A stretch of 21,095 nt of DNA from Cyanobacteria bacterium UBA6984 (GTDB lineage Bacteria; Cyanobacteriota; Vampirovibrionia; Gastranaerophilales; Gastranaerophilaceae): contig DJYG01000021.1 of assembly GCA_002450015.1 (NCBI GenBank), positions 1 through 21,095 of the forward strand, read 5' to 3'. Shown one piece after another: positions 15,191 to 21,095 of this stretch (its first letter is position 1; each line of letters begins with the position of its first letter). The notes under the pieces are model-generated. The model made no database searches, was not told the origin of the DNA, and saw only the letters and a program-made list of their open reading frames with translations. Made by a program: the position numbers and the translations under genes.

Positions 15191-15838
15191 ATGTTAAAAA
15201 AAATAATTATTACGATATGTTGCGTTTTTGTTACAAATGTCGCAGTTTTTGCGTATGATTCTGAAGAAACAATTTATATGAATGTTTATGAAAAGATAAA
15301 CCCTGCAATTGTATCGATAGATGCTGAATTACCAATAGGAGTTTCCAGTGGAACAGGTTGTATAATTGACAAATCAGGAATAATATTAACAAGTTCGCAT
15401 GTGGTGGAAGGGAGCAAAAATATAGAAGTTACACTACACAATGGGCATGTTTATAAGGCAAGCATAATAAAAATTGGCAAAACTGATATAGCACTTATTA
15501 GTATAAAATGTAAAGAACATTTAAATGTAATTTCACTTGGAAATTCTGAAAATATAAAGGTCGGACAAAAAGTTATGGCAATAGGTAACCCTTTTGGATT
15601 TAATGGAACATTGACTCAGGGGATAATTTCAAGAATTGATTATGCAAAAGACAAAATACAAACCGATGCCGCTATCAATCCTGGAAATTCAGGAGGTCCG
15701 TTAATAACAACAAATGGTGAAGTCGTAGGCATTAACCAATCAATTTATAATCCCGACAACAATATATCGAATATTGGTATAGGTTTTGCAATTCCAATAA
15801 ATTCAGTAAAGGAAATACTAAAAAAAGCGAGCCACTAA
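15191..15838 (+). CDS. Secreted HtrA/DegP-like serine protease without PDZ domain
   Basis: Trypsin-like S1C protease of 215 residues. An N-terminal signal peptide (KKIIITICCVFVTNVAVFA, cut near residue 21) sends it across the inner membrane. The catalytic triad is H70 in TSSHVVEG, D99 in KTDIALIS and S167 in NPGNSGGPL. The protein ends right after the protease domain; typical DegP/HtrA proteins continue with one or two PDZ domains. The stop codon lies in the loop of the terminator, so this is a real end rather than a frameshift. It probably degrades or processes periplasmic proteins. It stands alone between ycf23 and the ETAG-repeat gene. Confidence 0.92.
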   Translation: MLKKIIITICCVFVTNVAVFAYDSEETIYMNVYEKINPAIVSIDAELPIGVSSGTGCIIDKSGIILTSSHVVEGSKNIEVTLHNGHVYKASIIKIGKTDIALISIKCKEHLNVISLGNSENIKVGQKVMAIGNPFGFNGTLTQGIISRIDYAKDKIQTDAAINPGNSGGPLITTNGEVVGINQSIYNPDNNISNIGIGFAIPINSVKEILKKASH

Positions 15839-15848
15839 GCTCGCTTTT
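15823..15848. terminator. Bidirectional terminator with the HtrA-like stop codon in its loop
   Basis: Perfect 10-bp stem AAAAGCGAGC (15823-15832) and GCTCGCTTTT (15839-15848). The loop CACTAA contains the protease stop (15836-15838). A-run and T-run on the two sides also allow it to end the convergent ETAG-repeat gene. Confidence 0.85.
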
Positions 15849-15868
15849 AAACTTTTATAATTCTAAAT

Positions 15869-16252
15869 CTAGCAAACAAAGCCGCTGTCAAAAGAACCAA
15901 ATCCACCATCAGATGAAGCAACAGAACCGGCAGTTTCAGCACCCGCAGAAGCTAGTGAACCAGCTGTTTCAGAATCACCAAATGCAATTGCGCCTGCTGT
16001 TTCGTAAGCAACAGAGCCGGCTGTTTCAGGTGCGGAAGAATACTGACTGTAATCAATTTGCGGAGCAAACGGATTGTTTGATTGAAAACTATCAATAGCC
16101 GCATTTGATGCAATCAAACCTGCTGTTTCAGCATTAGCAGAAGCTAAAGAGCCTGCTGTTTCGCCTGATGCGATAACACCTGATGTTTCAGTACTTCTTG
16201 CTGATGCTTGAGTACTAGTATTAAATAAATTTGAATTAAAACCTAAAGCCAT
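15869..16252 (-). CDS. Small ETAG-repeat protein of unknown function
   Basis: 127 residues from the ATG at 16252, chosen because GGAG lies five bases before it; a GTG two codons earlier overlaps that site. The protein starts MALGFNSNLFN and then contains seven copies of ET(A/S)Gx(I/L/V)A, at residues 22, 31, 42, 76, 84, 95 and 106, often 11 residues apart, interrupted by an NNPFAPQIDYSQY spacer (59-71). The tail is rich in glycine and phenylalanine and ends in cysteine. There is no signal peptide, membrane segment or charge cluster; composition is mostly A, S, G, T and E. It has a clear promoter with a long leader and a terminator, so it is very likely expressed. I do not recognise the family. 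It could be a repeat-built structural protein, or a precursor peptide with repeated cores, but nothing nearby proves either. Confidence 0.75.
   Translation of the reverse strand: MALGFNSNLFNTSTQASARSTETSGVIASGETAGSLASANAETAGLIASNAAIDSFQSNNPFAPQIDYSQYSSAPETAGSVAYETAGAIAFGDSETAGSLASAGAETAGSVASSDGGFGSFDSGFVC
15917..16189 (-). repeat. Seven imperfect coding repeats (ETAG units)
   Basis: Each unit encodes ET(A/S)Gx(I/L/V)A; on the plus strand the copies appear as variants of GCTGTTTC with GC-rich edges. Third-position differences between copies indicate selection on the peptide rather than a very recent duplication. Confidence 0.8.
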
Positions 16253-16311
16253 AATCACTCCAAACTAAACATTAAAGTTCGTTAAAGTACCACTTACATT
16301 TATATAAAAAC

Positions 16312-16320
16312 ATTATAACA
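16312..16320 (-). promoter_or_regulatory. Extended -10 promoter of the ETAG-repeat gene
   Basis: Minus-strand TGTTATAAT, a perfect extended -10, in the 136-base gap upstream of the gene. Start near 16305, leaving a leader of about 53 bases with GGAG at its end. No good -35. Confidence 0.6.
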
Positions 16321-16388
16321 CATGCTAATTGCGTTGTTTAACCAAATCGTTACATTAGTTAACATAAATTGAATAAATATTTTTCAAA

Positions 16389-17192
16389 TTATTTCACAAT
16401 CATAAATGATTTTATACGACGTCCTGAATCTTCACCAAAACGTTGTTTTGAAGTAACATGAATTTTATTTTTGTAATCAAGTGAAGTTGAACTTCCGCCA
16501 TCAAAAGCCATTGCATATTCTAAACCAAGACTTAAACACAAATTTCTAACTTCAATAATATTTTTAGGATTTTTGTCGGTAATAATTAGTATATGGATTT
16601 TATCATCTTTTATTCCTATTATTGTTCTGGCGGTTCTATCCAAAACTGATGCTGATTGTCTTATAATATTGCCATTTTCATCTTTTAAAATAAAAAATTC
16701 ATCTTCTAATTTTAAATCTGGCACAATAAGAGGTCCACCTTGTGCTGATGTTCTCACATTACAAGCAAAATCAGTTTTTGTATCGTGTGGAACAATTGAA
16801 TATTTTAATTTTTTTCCACACTCTGTTATTCTAAATTCTGAACGATTAACAATTTTTTTTATATTTTGTCTTAACACGGGATTTGCAAATAGAGCTTCAT
16901 TTAAAATAGGGTCTTCTATAATTGATCCATTGTTAACAATATACGAAATAGTTTTTTCATTTTTAGGGTCAAAAAATCCTGCATTAATTGTTAAAATTGA
17001 TTTATGTGTGTCGTGAATTTCTTTGTTTGTTTTAAGCCCCTCGGTAGATATAAAATGAATGTGCTTTTTTATTGCATTTCCGCTTAAGATTATGTGGTAA
17101 ATACCATTTTCTTCCTGTATTTTTATTGCTTTTGCAAAAACAGGATTAGTAATCAATAAGATAAATAAAAATAATGCTGCAATTTTTTTCAT
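16389..17192 (-). CDS. Secreted phosphodiester glycosidase-family (NAGPA domain) protein
   Basis: 267 residues from the ATG at 17192. This start gives a clean signal peptide (KKIAALFLFILLITNPVFA, cut after about residue 20); a longer reading from 17228 would overlap the permease gene and bury the signal. NAGPA-domain landmarks are present: ILTINAGFF (residues 67-74), SAQGGPLIV (149-157), RTARTIIGI (187-194), AFDGGSSTSL (229-238) and a terminal RRIKSFMIV. The domain is known from the human uncovering enzyme, which hydrolyses GlcNAc-phosphodiesters, and from bacterial envelope proteins. It begins four bases after the LptF/G stop, with AAGGA inside that gene, so it belongs to the lpt operon and probably acts on an envelope glycan or teichoic-like phosphodiester. 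The substrate is inferred. Confidence 0.85.
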   Translation of the reverse strand: MKKIAALFLFILLITNPVFAKAIKIQEENGIYHIILSGNAIKKHIHFISTEGLKTNKEIHDTHKSILTINAGFFDPKNEKTISYIVNNGSIIEDPILNEALFANPVLRQNIKKIVNRSEFRITECGKKLKYSIVPHDTKTDFACNVRTSAQGGPLIVPDLKLEDEFFILKDENGNIIRQSASVLDRTARTIIGIKDDKIHILIITDKNPKNIIEVRNLCLSLGLEYAMAFDGGSSTSLDYKNKIHVTSKQRFGEDSGRRIKSFMIVK

Positions 17193-17196
17193 ACTA

Positions 17197-18315
17197 TTAT
17201 AAATCCTTACTTCTATAAAATGCGACAATTGCGCCTAAAAATACCATTGGAGGTATTATTGCTGTCAATAAAGGGTGCAATACACCTTTTTCTGCTAACA
17301 AATCAAAGAACGGTAATGTTATGTAATATACAAAAATAGTTCCAATAGCGATAGTAAAACCTATAAGACGTTGTTCTCTAGGTTTGCTAAATCCTAATAA
17401 GCAGCCCATAATAGCTAGTAATACACATACAAACGGGTGAAAAAATCTTTGAAAATACTTATTTAACATATAGTGATATTCTTCATCAAGAGATTCTTTT
17501 TTTAATAAATTAACATACTTTTTCAGGTTTGCATTTGTTATATCACGTTCACGCTTAACCGAATATGACATAAGCATATACGCATCAGCTGCTGCATTAC
17601 CTTCCAATATATTTATTTTGTCTTTGTTAGTAATACTTATAAAAACTCCATCTTGAGAAATTTTATATTCGGTAACATCATACAATTCCCACCTGTTTTG
17701 AAAGGTTTTACCGGTTTGTGCAACGAGTATTCTATTTAATCCGTGTAAATCGTCATAAACTTTATTTGAAAAATCCATAACAATTATGTTCTTCATATTT
17801 TCATTTTTAAAATTAGACACAATAACCGCAAGAATAGGTTGATTGTTTTCATTTTTTTGAGTGTATATATATTGTATATTAGGATGAGAAGAACCTTCAA
17901 TAGCGTGTTTTTTACTTTCTGCGTACGGAATTAATTTGTCATAAGTCACGAAACAAAGCCAAGAAAAAATTAAACTTAACAGTACAATTGGAGCAATAAT
18001 TCTGCCGAATGATAATCCTATTGCTCTAAAAATAGTAAGCTCACTGTCTTTGCTTAATTTGTCAAACGTAAATAATGTTCCCAGCAAAAGACCAACAGGA
18101 AAGGCTTTGCCTAAAATTTTTGGCAGCTCCAATGTTAGAAGAAGTATCGCTTCTTTTATTGTAAGTATGCCTGCGAGAGTATCCTTAATTGTATTTAAAA
18201 GCATTTCAGGTGCAATCCATACAATAGTAAATAAAAGAATTGCACCAATTGATGAGAACAAAACTTGTTTCAATATATATTTGTCATAAATAGTTGGTTT
18301 TATAGCCAATTTCAT
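17197..18315 (-). CDS. LptF/LptG-family lipopolysaccharide export permease
   Basis: 372 residues, usual for YjgP/YjgQ proteins. N-terminal membrane segments (ILKQVLFSSIGAILLFTIVW, then LGKAFPVGLLLGTLFTFDKL with the conserved SELTIFRAIG loop that contacts LptB), a periplasmic beta-jellyroll part from about 125 to 270, and three closing membrane segments. It powers extraction of lipopolysaccharide-like lipids from the inner membrane with LptB, whose gene it follows with a TAATG overlap. Only one permease gene is present here; F and G cannot be told apart, and a second copy may lie elsewhere or the protein may act as a homodimer. Confidence 0.92.
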   Translation of the reverse strand: MKLAIKPTIYDKYILKQVLFSSIGAILLFTIVWIAPEMLLNTIKDTLAGILTIKEAILLLTLELPKILGKAFPVGLLLGTLFTFDKLSKDSELTIFRAIGLSFGRIIAPIVLLSLIFSWLCFVTYDKLIPYAESKKHAIEGSSHPNIQYIYTQKNENNQPILAVIVSNFKNENMKNIIVMDFSNKVYDDLHGLNRILVAQTGKTFQNRWELYDVTEYKISQDGVFISITNKDKINILEGNAAADAYMLMSYSVKRERDITNANLKKYVNLLKKESLDEEYHYMLNKYFQRFFHPFVCVLLAIMGCLLGFSKPREQRLIGFTIAIGTIFVYYITLPFFDLLAEKGVLHPLLTAIIPPMVFLGAIVAFYRSKDL

Positions 18316-19040
18316 TACAATTGAAAATCCTTTCCAAGATAGAATTCTTTTGCAACAGGATCAACAGCAACTTCTTCACTTTTACCTTGAATTTTTATTT
18401 TTCCGTCAAAAATTACATACGCTCTGTCTGTAATAGACAATGTTGCCTTAGGATTATGGTCTGTAATAAGAACACCAAGTCCCTTATCTTCAGACAATTT
18501 TCTGATATTATCTTTAATTTCTCCGATAGCAATCGGGTCAATACCAGTAAAGGGTTCGTCCAGCAGAATAAAATCAGGACTGGCAGCAAGCGCTCTTGCA
18601 AGTTCTACACGACGTCTTTCTCCACCGGATAAAGATATTGCGGATTCATTTCTTAAACGTTTTACCCCAAATTCTTCTAATAATTCTTCCAGTTTGTCTT
18701 TTTTTTCATTGACAGTCAGTTTATCGTTCATTTCCAATACCAGTTTAATATTTTCGTCAACAGTCAATTTCCTGAAAATAGAAGCTTCTTGAGGTAAGTA
18801 TCCGATACCTGCTTTTGAACGCAAATTCATAGGCCAATCAGAGATATCCTGACCATTTAAAAGAACTTGACCTTTATTAGGTTTTACAAGTCCAACTACC
18901 ATATAGAACGTTGTTGTTTTACCGGCTCCATTTGGACCTAAAAGACAAACAACTTCTCCTTTGTTTACAGTAAAAGAAACATCATTTACTACACTTCTAT
19001 CACCATATATTTTTACAAGATTTTTTGTTTCAATTATCAT
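18315..19040 (-). CDS. lptB: Lipopolysaccharide export ABC transporter ATPase LptB
   Basis: 241 residues, exact LptB length. Walker A GPNGAGKTT (35-43), Q-loop Q84 in YLPQEASIF, ABC signature LSGGE (137-141), Walker B FILLDEP with D161 and E162, and H-loop H195 in TDHN. The IGYLPQEASIFRKLTV stretch is characteristic of LptB rather than of the similar branched-chain amino-acid ATPases. It acts at the cytoplasmic face of the inner membrane with the LptF/G protein encoded next, and implies an outer membrane. It starts nine bases after the binding-protein stop. Confidence 0.96.
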   Translation of the reverse strand: MIIETKNLVKIYGDRSVVNDVSFTVNKGEVVCLLGPNGAGKTTTFYMVVGLVKPNKGQVLLNGQDISDWPMNLRSKAGIGYLPQEASIFRKLTVDENIKLVLEMNDKLTVNEKKDKLEELLEEFGVKRLRNESAISLSGGERRRVELARALAASPDFILLDEPFTGIDPIAIGEIKDNIRKLSEDKGLGVLITDHNPKATLSITDRAYVIFDGKIKIQGKSEEVAVDPVAKEFYLGKDFQL

Positions 19041-19049
19041 ATTTACCTG

Positions 19050-19832
19050 CTATTTAAACCATTTATTTCGCAATTGAACCATTGTACCGTTTGAATTCAT
19101 TATTTTTAAAGCAGTATTAACCGTTTCAATAGTTCTTGTACTTTCTGTACCTTTTCTAAATGCAATACCGTAAGGTTCTTGAGTATATTTTTGAGGCAGC
19201 ATTTTTACCGAATTATCATTTAAAACATACCCCATAAGTATAGTATCATCTGAAGAAAAAGCATCAATTTCTCCTGCTTTTAGAGCATCATACGCTTCTT
19301 TATATGTTTTATATCCTTGCACTAGTGCCTCTGGAGCAACAGACTTAATACCATCAGTAGCCGTTGTACCAAAAGTAACTCCAATTTTTTTATCTTGGAG
19401 GTCTGTAAAAGTTTTTATTTTACTCATTTTATTTACTAGAACTGTCTGTCCTGCATAATAATATGGTTCAGAAAAATCAACCATGTTCTTACGTGCATTT
19501 GTAATTGTCATAGTTGCAATAAGCATGTCAGCTTGTCCTGAATTTAGCATGGATATTCTGTTTGACGGTTCTACAAATACGAATTCTATGGCATTTTCAT
19601 CTCTTAAAATAGCTTTTGCCATTTGTTTTGCCAAATCAATCTCAAAGCCTTGTTGTTGTCCTTCTGCTTGTGAAAAACTAAAAGGTTTTATATTTTTTTC
19701 AACGCCAACTACAAGTTTACCCCTTTGCTGAATACTATCATATAAATCCATAGGCTGTTGTTTTTCCCCACAACCGACAGCAATTACAGAGATAACTAAT
19801 ATTAATAATATACTTTTTATAAATTTGTTCAT
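19050..19832 (-). CDS. Family 3 solute-binding lipoprotein (polar amino-acid type)
   Basis: 260 residues. A signal peptide with lipobox IAVGC puts the lipidated cysteine at residue 21, so the mature protein is anchored to a membrane on the periplasmic side. The remainder is a family 3 periplasmic binding protein: GKLVVGVEKNIKPFSF, GFEIDLAKQMAKAI, DMLIATMTITNARKNMVDFSEPYYYAGQ, DKKIGVTFGTTATDGI and PYGIAFRKG. Such proteins capture amino acids for ABC importers, but no importer permease or ATPase is adjacent; the following ATPase is LptB. Its partner must be elsewhere, or it has another role. First gene of the operon; no clear promoter box found. Confidence 0.92.
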   Translation of the reverse strand: MNKFIKSILLILVISVIAVGCGEKQQPMDLYDSIQQRGKLVVGVEKNIKPFSFSQAEGQQQGFEIDLAKQMAKAILRDENAIEFVFVEPSNRISMLNSGQADMLIATMTITNARKNMVDFSEPYYYAGQTVLVNKMSKIKTFTDLQDKKIGVTFGTTATDGIKSVAPEALVQGYKTYKEAYDALKAGEIDAFSSDDTILMGYVLNDNSVKMLPQKYTQEPYGIAFRKGTESTRTIETVNTALKIMNSNGTMVQLRNKWFK

Positions 19833-19881
19833 AATATCTTTAATTAATCATAAATATACAATTTTGTAAATATTTTTGCTG

Positions 19882-19887
19882 TATAAT
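19882..19887 (+). promoter_or_regulatory. -10 box of dxr, predicted near-leaderless
   Basis: Perfect TATAAT ten bases before the dxr ATG; expected start about 19894, leaving a three-base leader. No Shine-Dalgarno. An in-frame TTG at 19876 lies upstream of this box and so would not be transcribed from it. Confidence 0.5.
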
Positions 19888-19896
19888 AAATGTGTT

Positions 19897-21030
19897 ATGA
19901 AAAGAAAAATTAGTATAATAGGCTCAACCGGCTCTATCGGAACACAAACATTAGAAGTTATTGAAAAATTACAAGATCAATTTGAAATTATTGCACTTGC
20001 AGGTGGTTCGAATGTAGAATTGCTAAACAAACAAATTGAAAAATTTAAACCAAAATATGTTTGCCTCGGCAATAAAAATGAGAACTTAAAGTCATGCGGA
20101 GCAAAAGTTTTATATGGTGAAGAAGGCTTGGAAGAAATATGCTCAAACAAAGAAAATGATATTATTGTTGTTGCAGTTTCAGGAAAAATAGGCTTAAAAC
20201 CAACGTTAAAAGCAATTGAAAACGGTATTGATATTGCGCTTGCAAATAAAGAAACACTGGTTATGGCAGGTGATATTGTTATGTCACGTGCAAAGAAAGC
20301 AGGTGTAAAAATATTACCTGTTGATAGTGAACATTCCGCAATATTTCAGTGTATTCATGGTGAAATAGAAAAGGTTGACAGATTAATTATAACAGCCTCT
20401 GGCGGACCATTTTTGCATAAATCAATTGATGAAATAAAAAATGCAACTGTGGAACAAGCTCTTGCGCATCCAAGATGGAACATGGGTAGAAAAATTACTG
20501 TTGATAGTGCCACTTTAATGAACAAAGGTCTGGAAATTATTGAAGCACACCATTTATTTGATATGGATTATGACAGAATAAATGTAGTTATCCATCCGCA
20601 AAGCTATGTTCATTCTGCTATTGAATACAAAGACGGAAGTATTTTGGCTCAAATAGGACTCCCAAGTATGCATTTGCCAATTCAATACGCTATTTGCTAT
20701 CCTGAAAGACCTGAAGGTATAAAATCAAGAAGTTTTAGTTTTGCTGATGCACAGAAATTTGAATTTTTGAAACCGGATTTTGAAAAATTTCCTTGTCCGG
20801 CTTTAGCTTATGAGGCGGGAAGAACAGGCGGCAGTGCAACAACCTGTATGAATGCAGCAAACGAGGAAGCTGTTTATGCCTTTTTAGATGGTAAAATAAC
20901 ACTCTATGATATATATACAACAGTTGAAAAAATATATAGACAACATGACGTTGTTAAAAATCCTGATATTGACGAAATCTTTTTTATTGACGAAGAAATA
21001 AGACAAAAAACAAAAGAATTATTTAAATAA
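19897..21030 (+). CDS. dxr: 1-deoxy-D-xylulose 5-phosphate reductoisomerase
   Basis: Second enzyme of the MEP isoprenoid pathway: converts DXP to MEP with NADPH and a divalent metal. 377 residues from the ATG at 19897, chosen because it gives the normal N-terminus KISIIGSTGSIGTQTLE; a longer TTG reading (19876) would span the promoter. NADPH motif GSTGSIG at 9-15. Metal and substrate residues: D143 and E145 in PVDSEHSAIFQ, TASGGPF (167-172), H191 in HPRWNMGRK, and E213 in NKGLEIIEAHHLF. The coding end lies inside a terminator palindrome. It diverges from the binding-protein gene across 64 bases. Confidence 0.97.
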   Translation: MKRKISIIGSTGSIGTQTLEVIEKLQDQFEIIALAGGSNVELLNKQIEKFKPKYVCLGNKNENLKSCGAKVLYGEEGLEEICSNKENDIIVVAVSGKIGLKPTLKAIENGIDIALANKETLVMAGDIVMSRAKKAGVKILPVDSEHSAIFQCIHGEIEKVDRLIITASGGPFLHKSIDEIKNATVEQALAHPRWNMGRKITVDSATLMNKGLEIIEAHHLFDMDYDRINVVIHPQSYVHSAIEYKDGSILAQIGLPSMHLPIQYAICYPERPEGIKSRSFSFADAQKFEFLKPDFEKFPCPALAYEAGRTGGSATTCMNAANEEAVYAFLDGKITLYDIYTTVEKIYRQHDVVKNPDIDEIFFIDEEIRQKTKELFK

Positions 21031-21038
21031 TTCTTTTT
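21012..21038 (+). terminator. Terminator overlapping the end of dxr
   Basis: A perfect 26-base palindrome, 21012-21024 with 21025-21037, followed by one more T (T run 21034-21038). The dxr stop TAA (21028-21030) is in its 3' arm. The stem is almost all A/T, so it is weaker than the GC-bearing ones. Confidence 0.5.
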
Positions 21039-21061
21039 AATATTTATTATAATAATTACTC

Positions 21062-21087
21062 AAAAAAAAAACTTCCCTAGAGGGAAG
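21062..21087 (-). terminator. Terminator of a minus-strand gene beyond the right edge
   Basis: Stem CTTCCCT (21072-21078) with AGGGAAG (21081-21087), followed on the minus strand by ten T. It must end a gene to the right that converges on dxr and is not in the window. Confidence 0.8.
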
Positions 21088-21095
21088 CTGTAAAC

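Noticed and set aside
17193..17228. Longer N-terminus for the NAGPA protein
   Set aside because: It would overlap the LptF/G gene and place 12 polar residues before a clean signal peptide.

Overview
The window is AT-rich, densely coded bacterial core DNA. It looks like a diderm: LptB and an LptF/G-type permease, a lipoprotein binding protein and secreted enzymes. Two things point towards the cyanobacterial side of the tree: a Ycf23/DUF561 protein (a family otherwise known from cyanobacteria and plastids) and a primary sigma factor whose region 1.2 resembles cyanobacterial SigA. No photosynthesis gene is present. A non-photosynthetic relative such as Melainabacteria/Vampirovibrionia (Gastranaerophilales) fits best, but this is inference from gene content and composition, not a database match.

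Layout. 1-2444 (minus): dnaG followed by the start of the primary sigma gene, which runs off the left edge. 2488-4067 (plus): tatD and tlyA, divergent from dnaG. 4121-6007 (minus): pgsA-like, trmL and nnrD, packed as an operon. 6060-7061 (minus): a Gfo/Idh/MocA oxidoreductase. 7094-8286 (minus): rpsF-ssb-rpsR plus a small unknown gene. 8478-9800 (plus): an unrecognised membrane protein. 9801-10094: no gene, but a candidate small RNA on the minus strand. 10095-14117 (plus): parvulin, aminopeptidase P, a SpoU-type RNA methylase and dnaA. 14186-15013 (minus): ycf23. 15191-15838 (plus): a PDZ-less HtrA-like protease. 15869-16252 (minus): a small ETAG-repeat protein. 16389-19832 (minus): a solute-binding lipoprotein, lptB, lptF/G and a secreted phosphodiester glycosidase-family protein. 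19897-21030 (plus): dxr. A minus-strand terminator at the right edge belongs to a gene outside the window.

Most genes are housekeeping (replication initiation, priming, transcription, ribosome, tRNA/rRNA methylation, isoprenoid and envelope synthesis). The less ordinary points are these. Four genes (dnaG, tatD, dnaA, dxr) have a -10 box so close to ATG that their mRNAs should be leaderless or nearly so. Three genes (7094-7279, 15191-15838, 19897-21030) have the terminator hairpin built into the end of the coding sequence, with the stop codon inside the hairpin. There is a candidate sRNA with a C-rich loop, a 127-residue ETAG-repeat protein, an orphan membrane protein and a DnaA with an altered DNA-recognition signature. 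I saw no mobile element, CRISPR array, tRNA, rRNA or origin.
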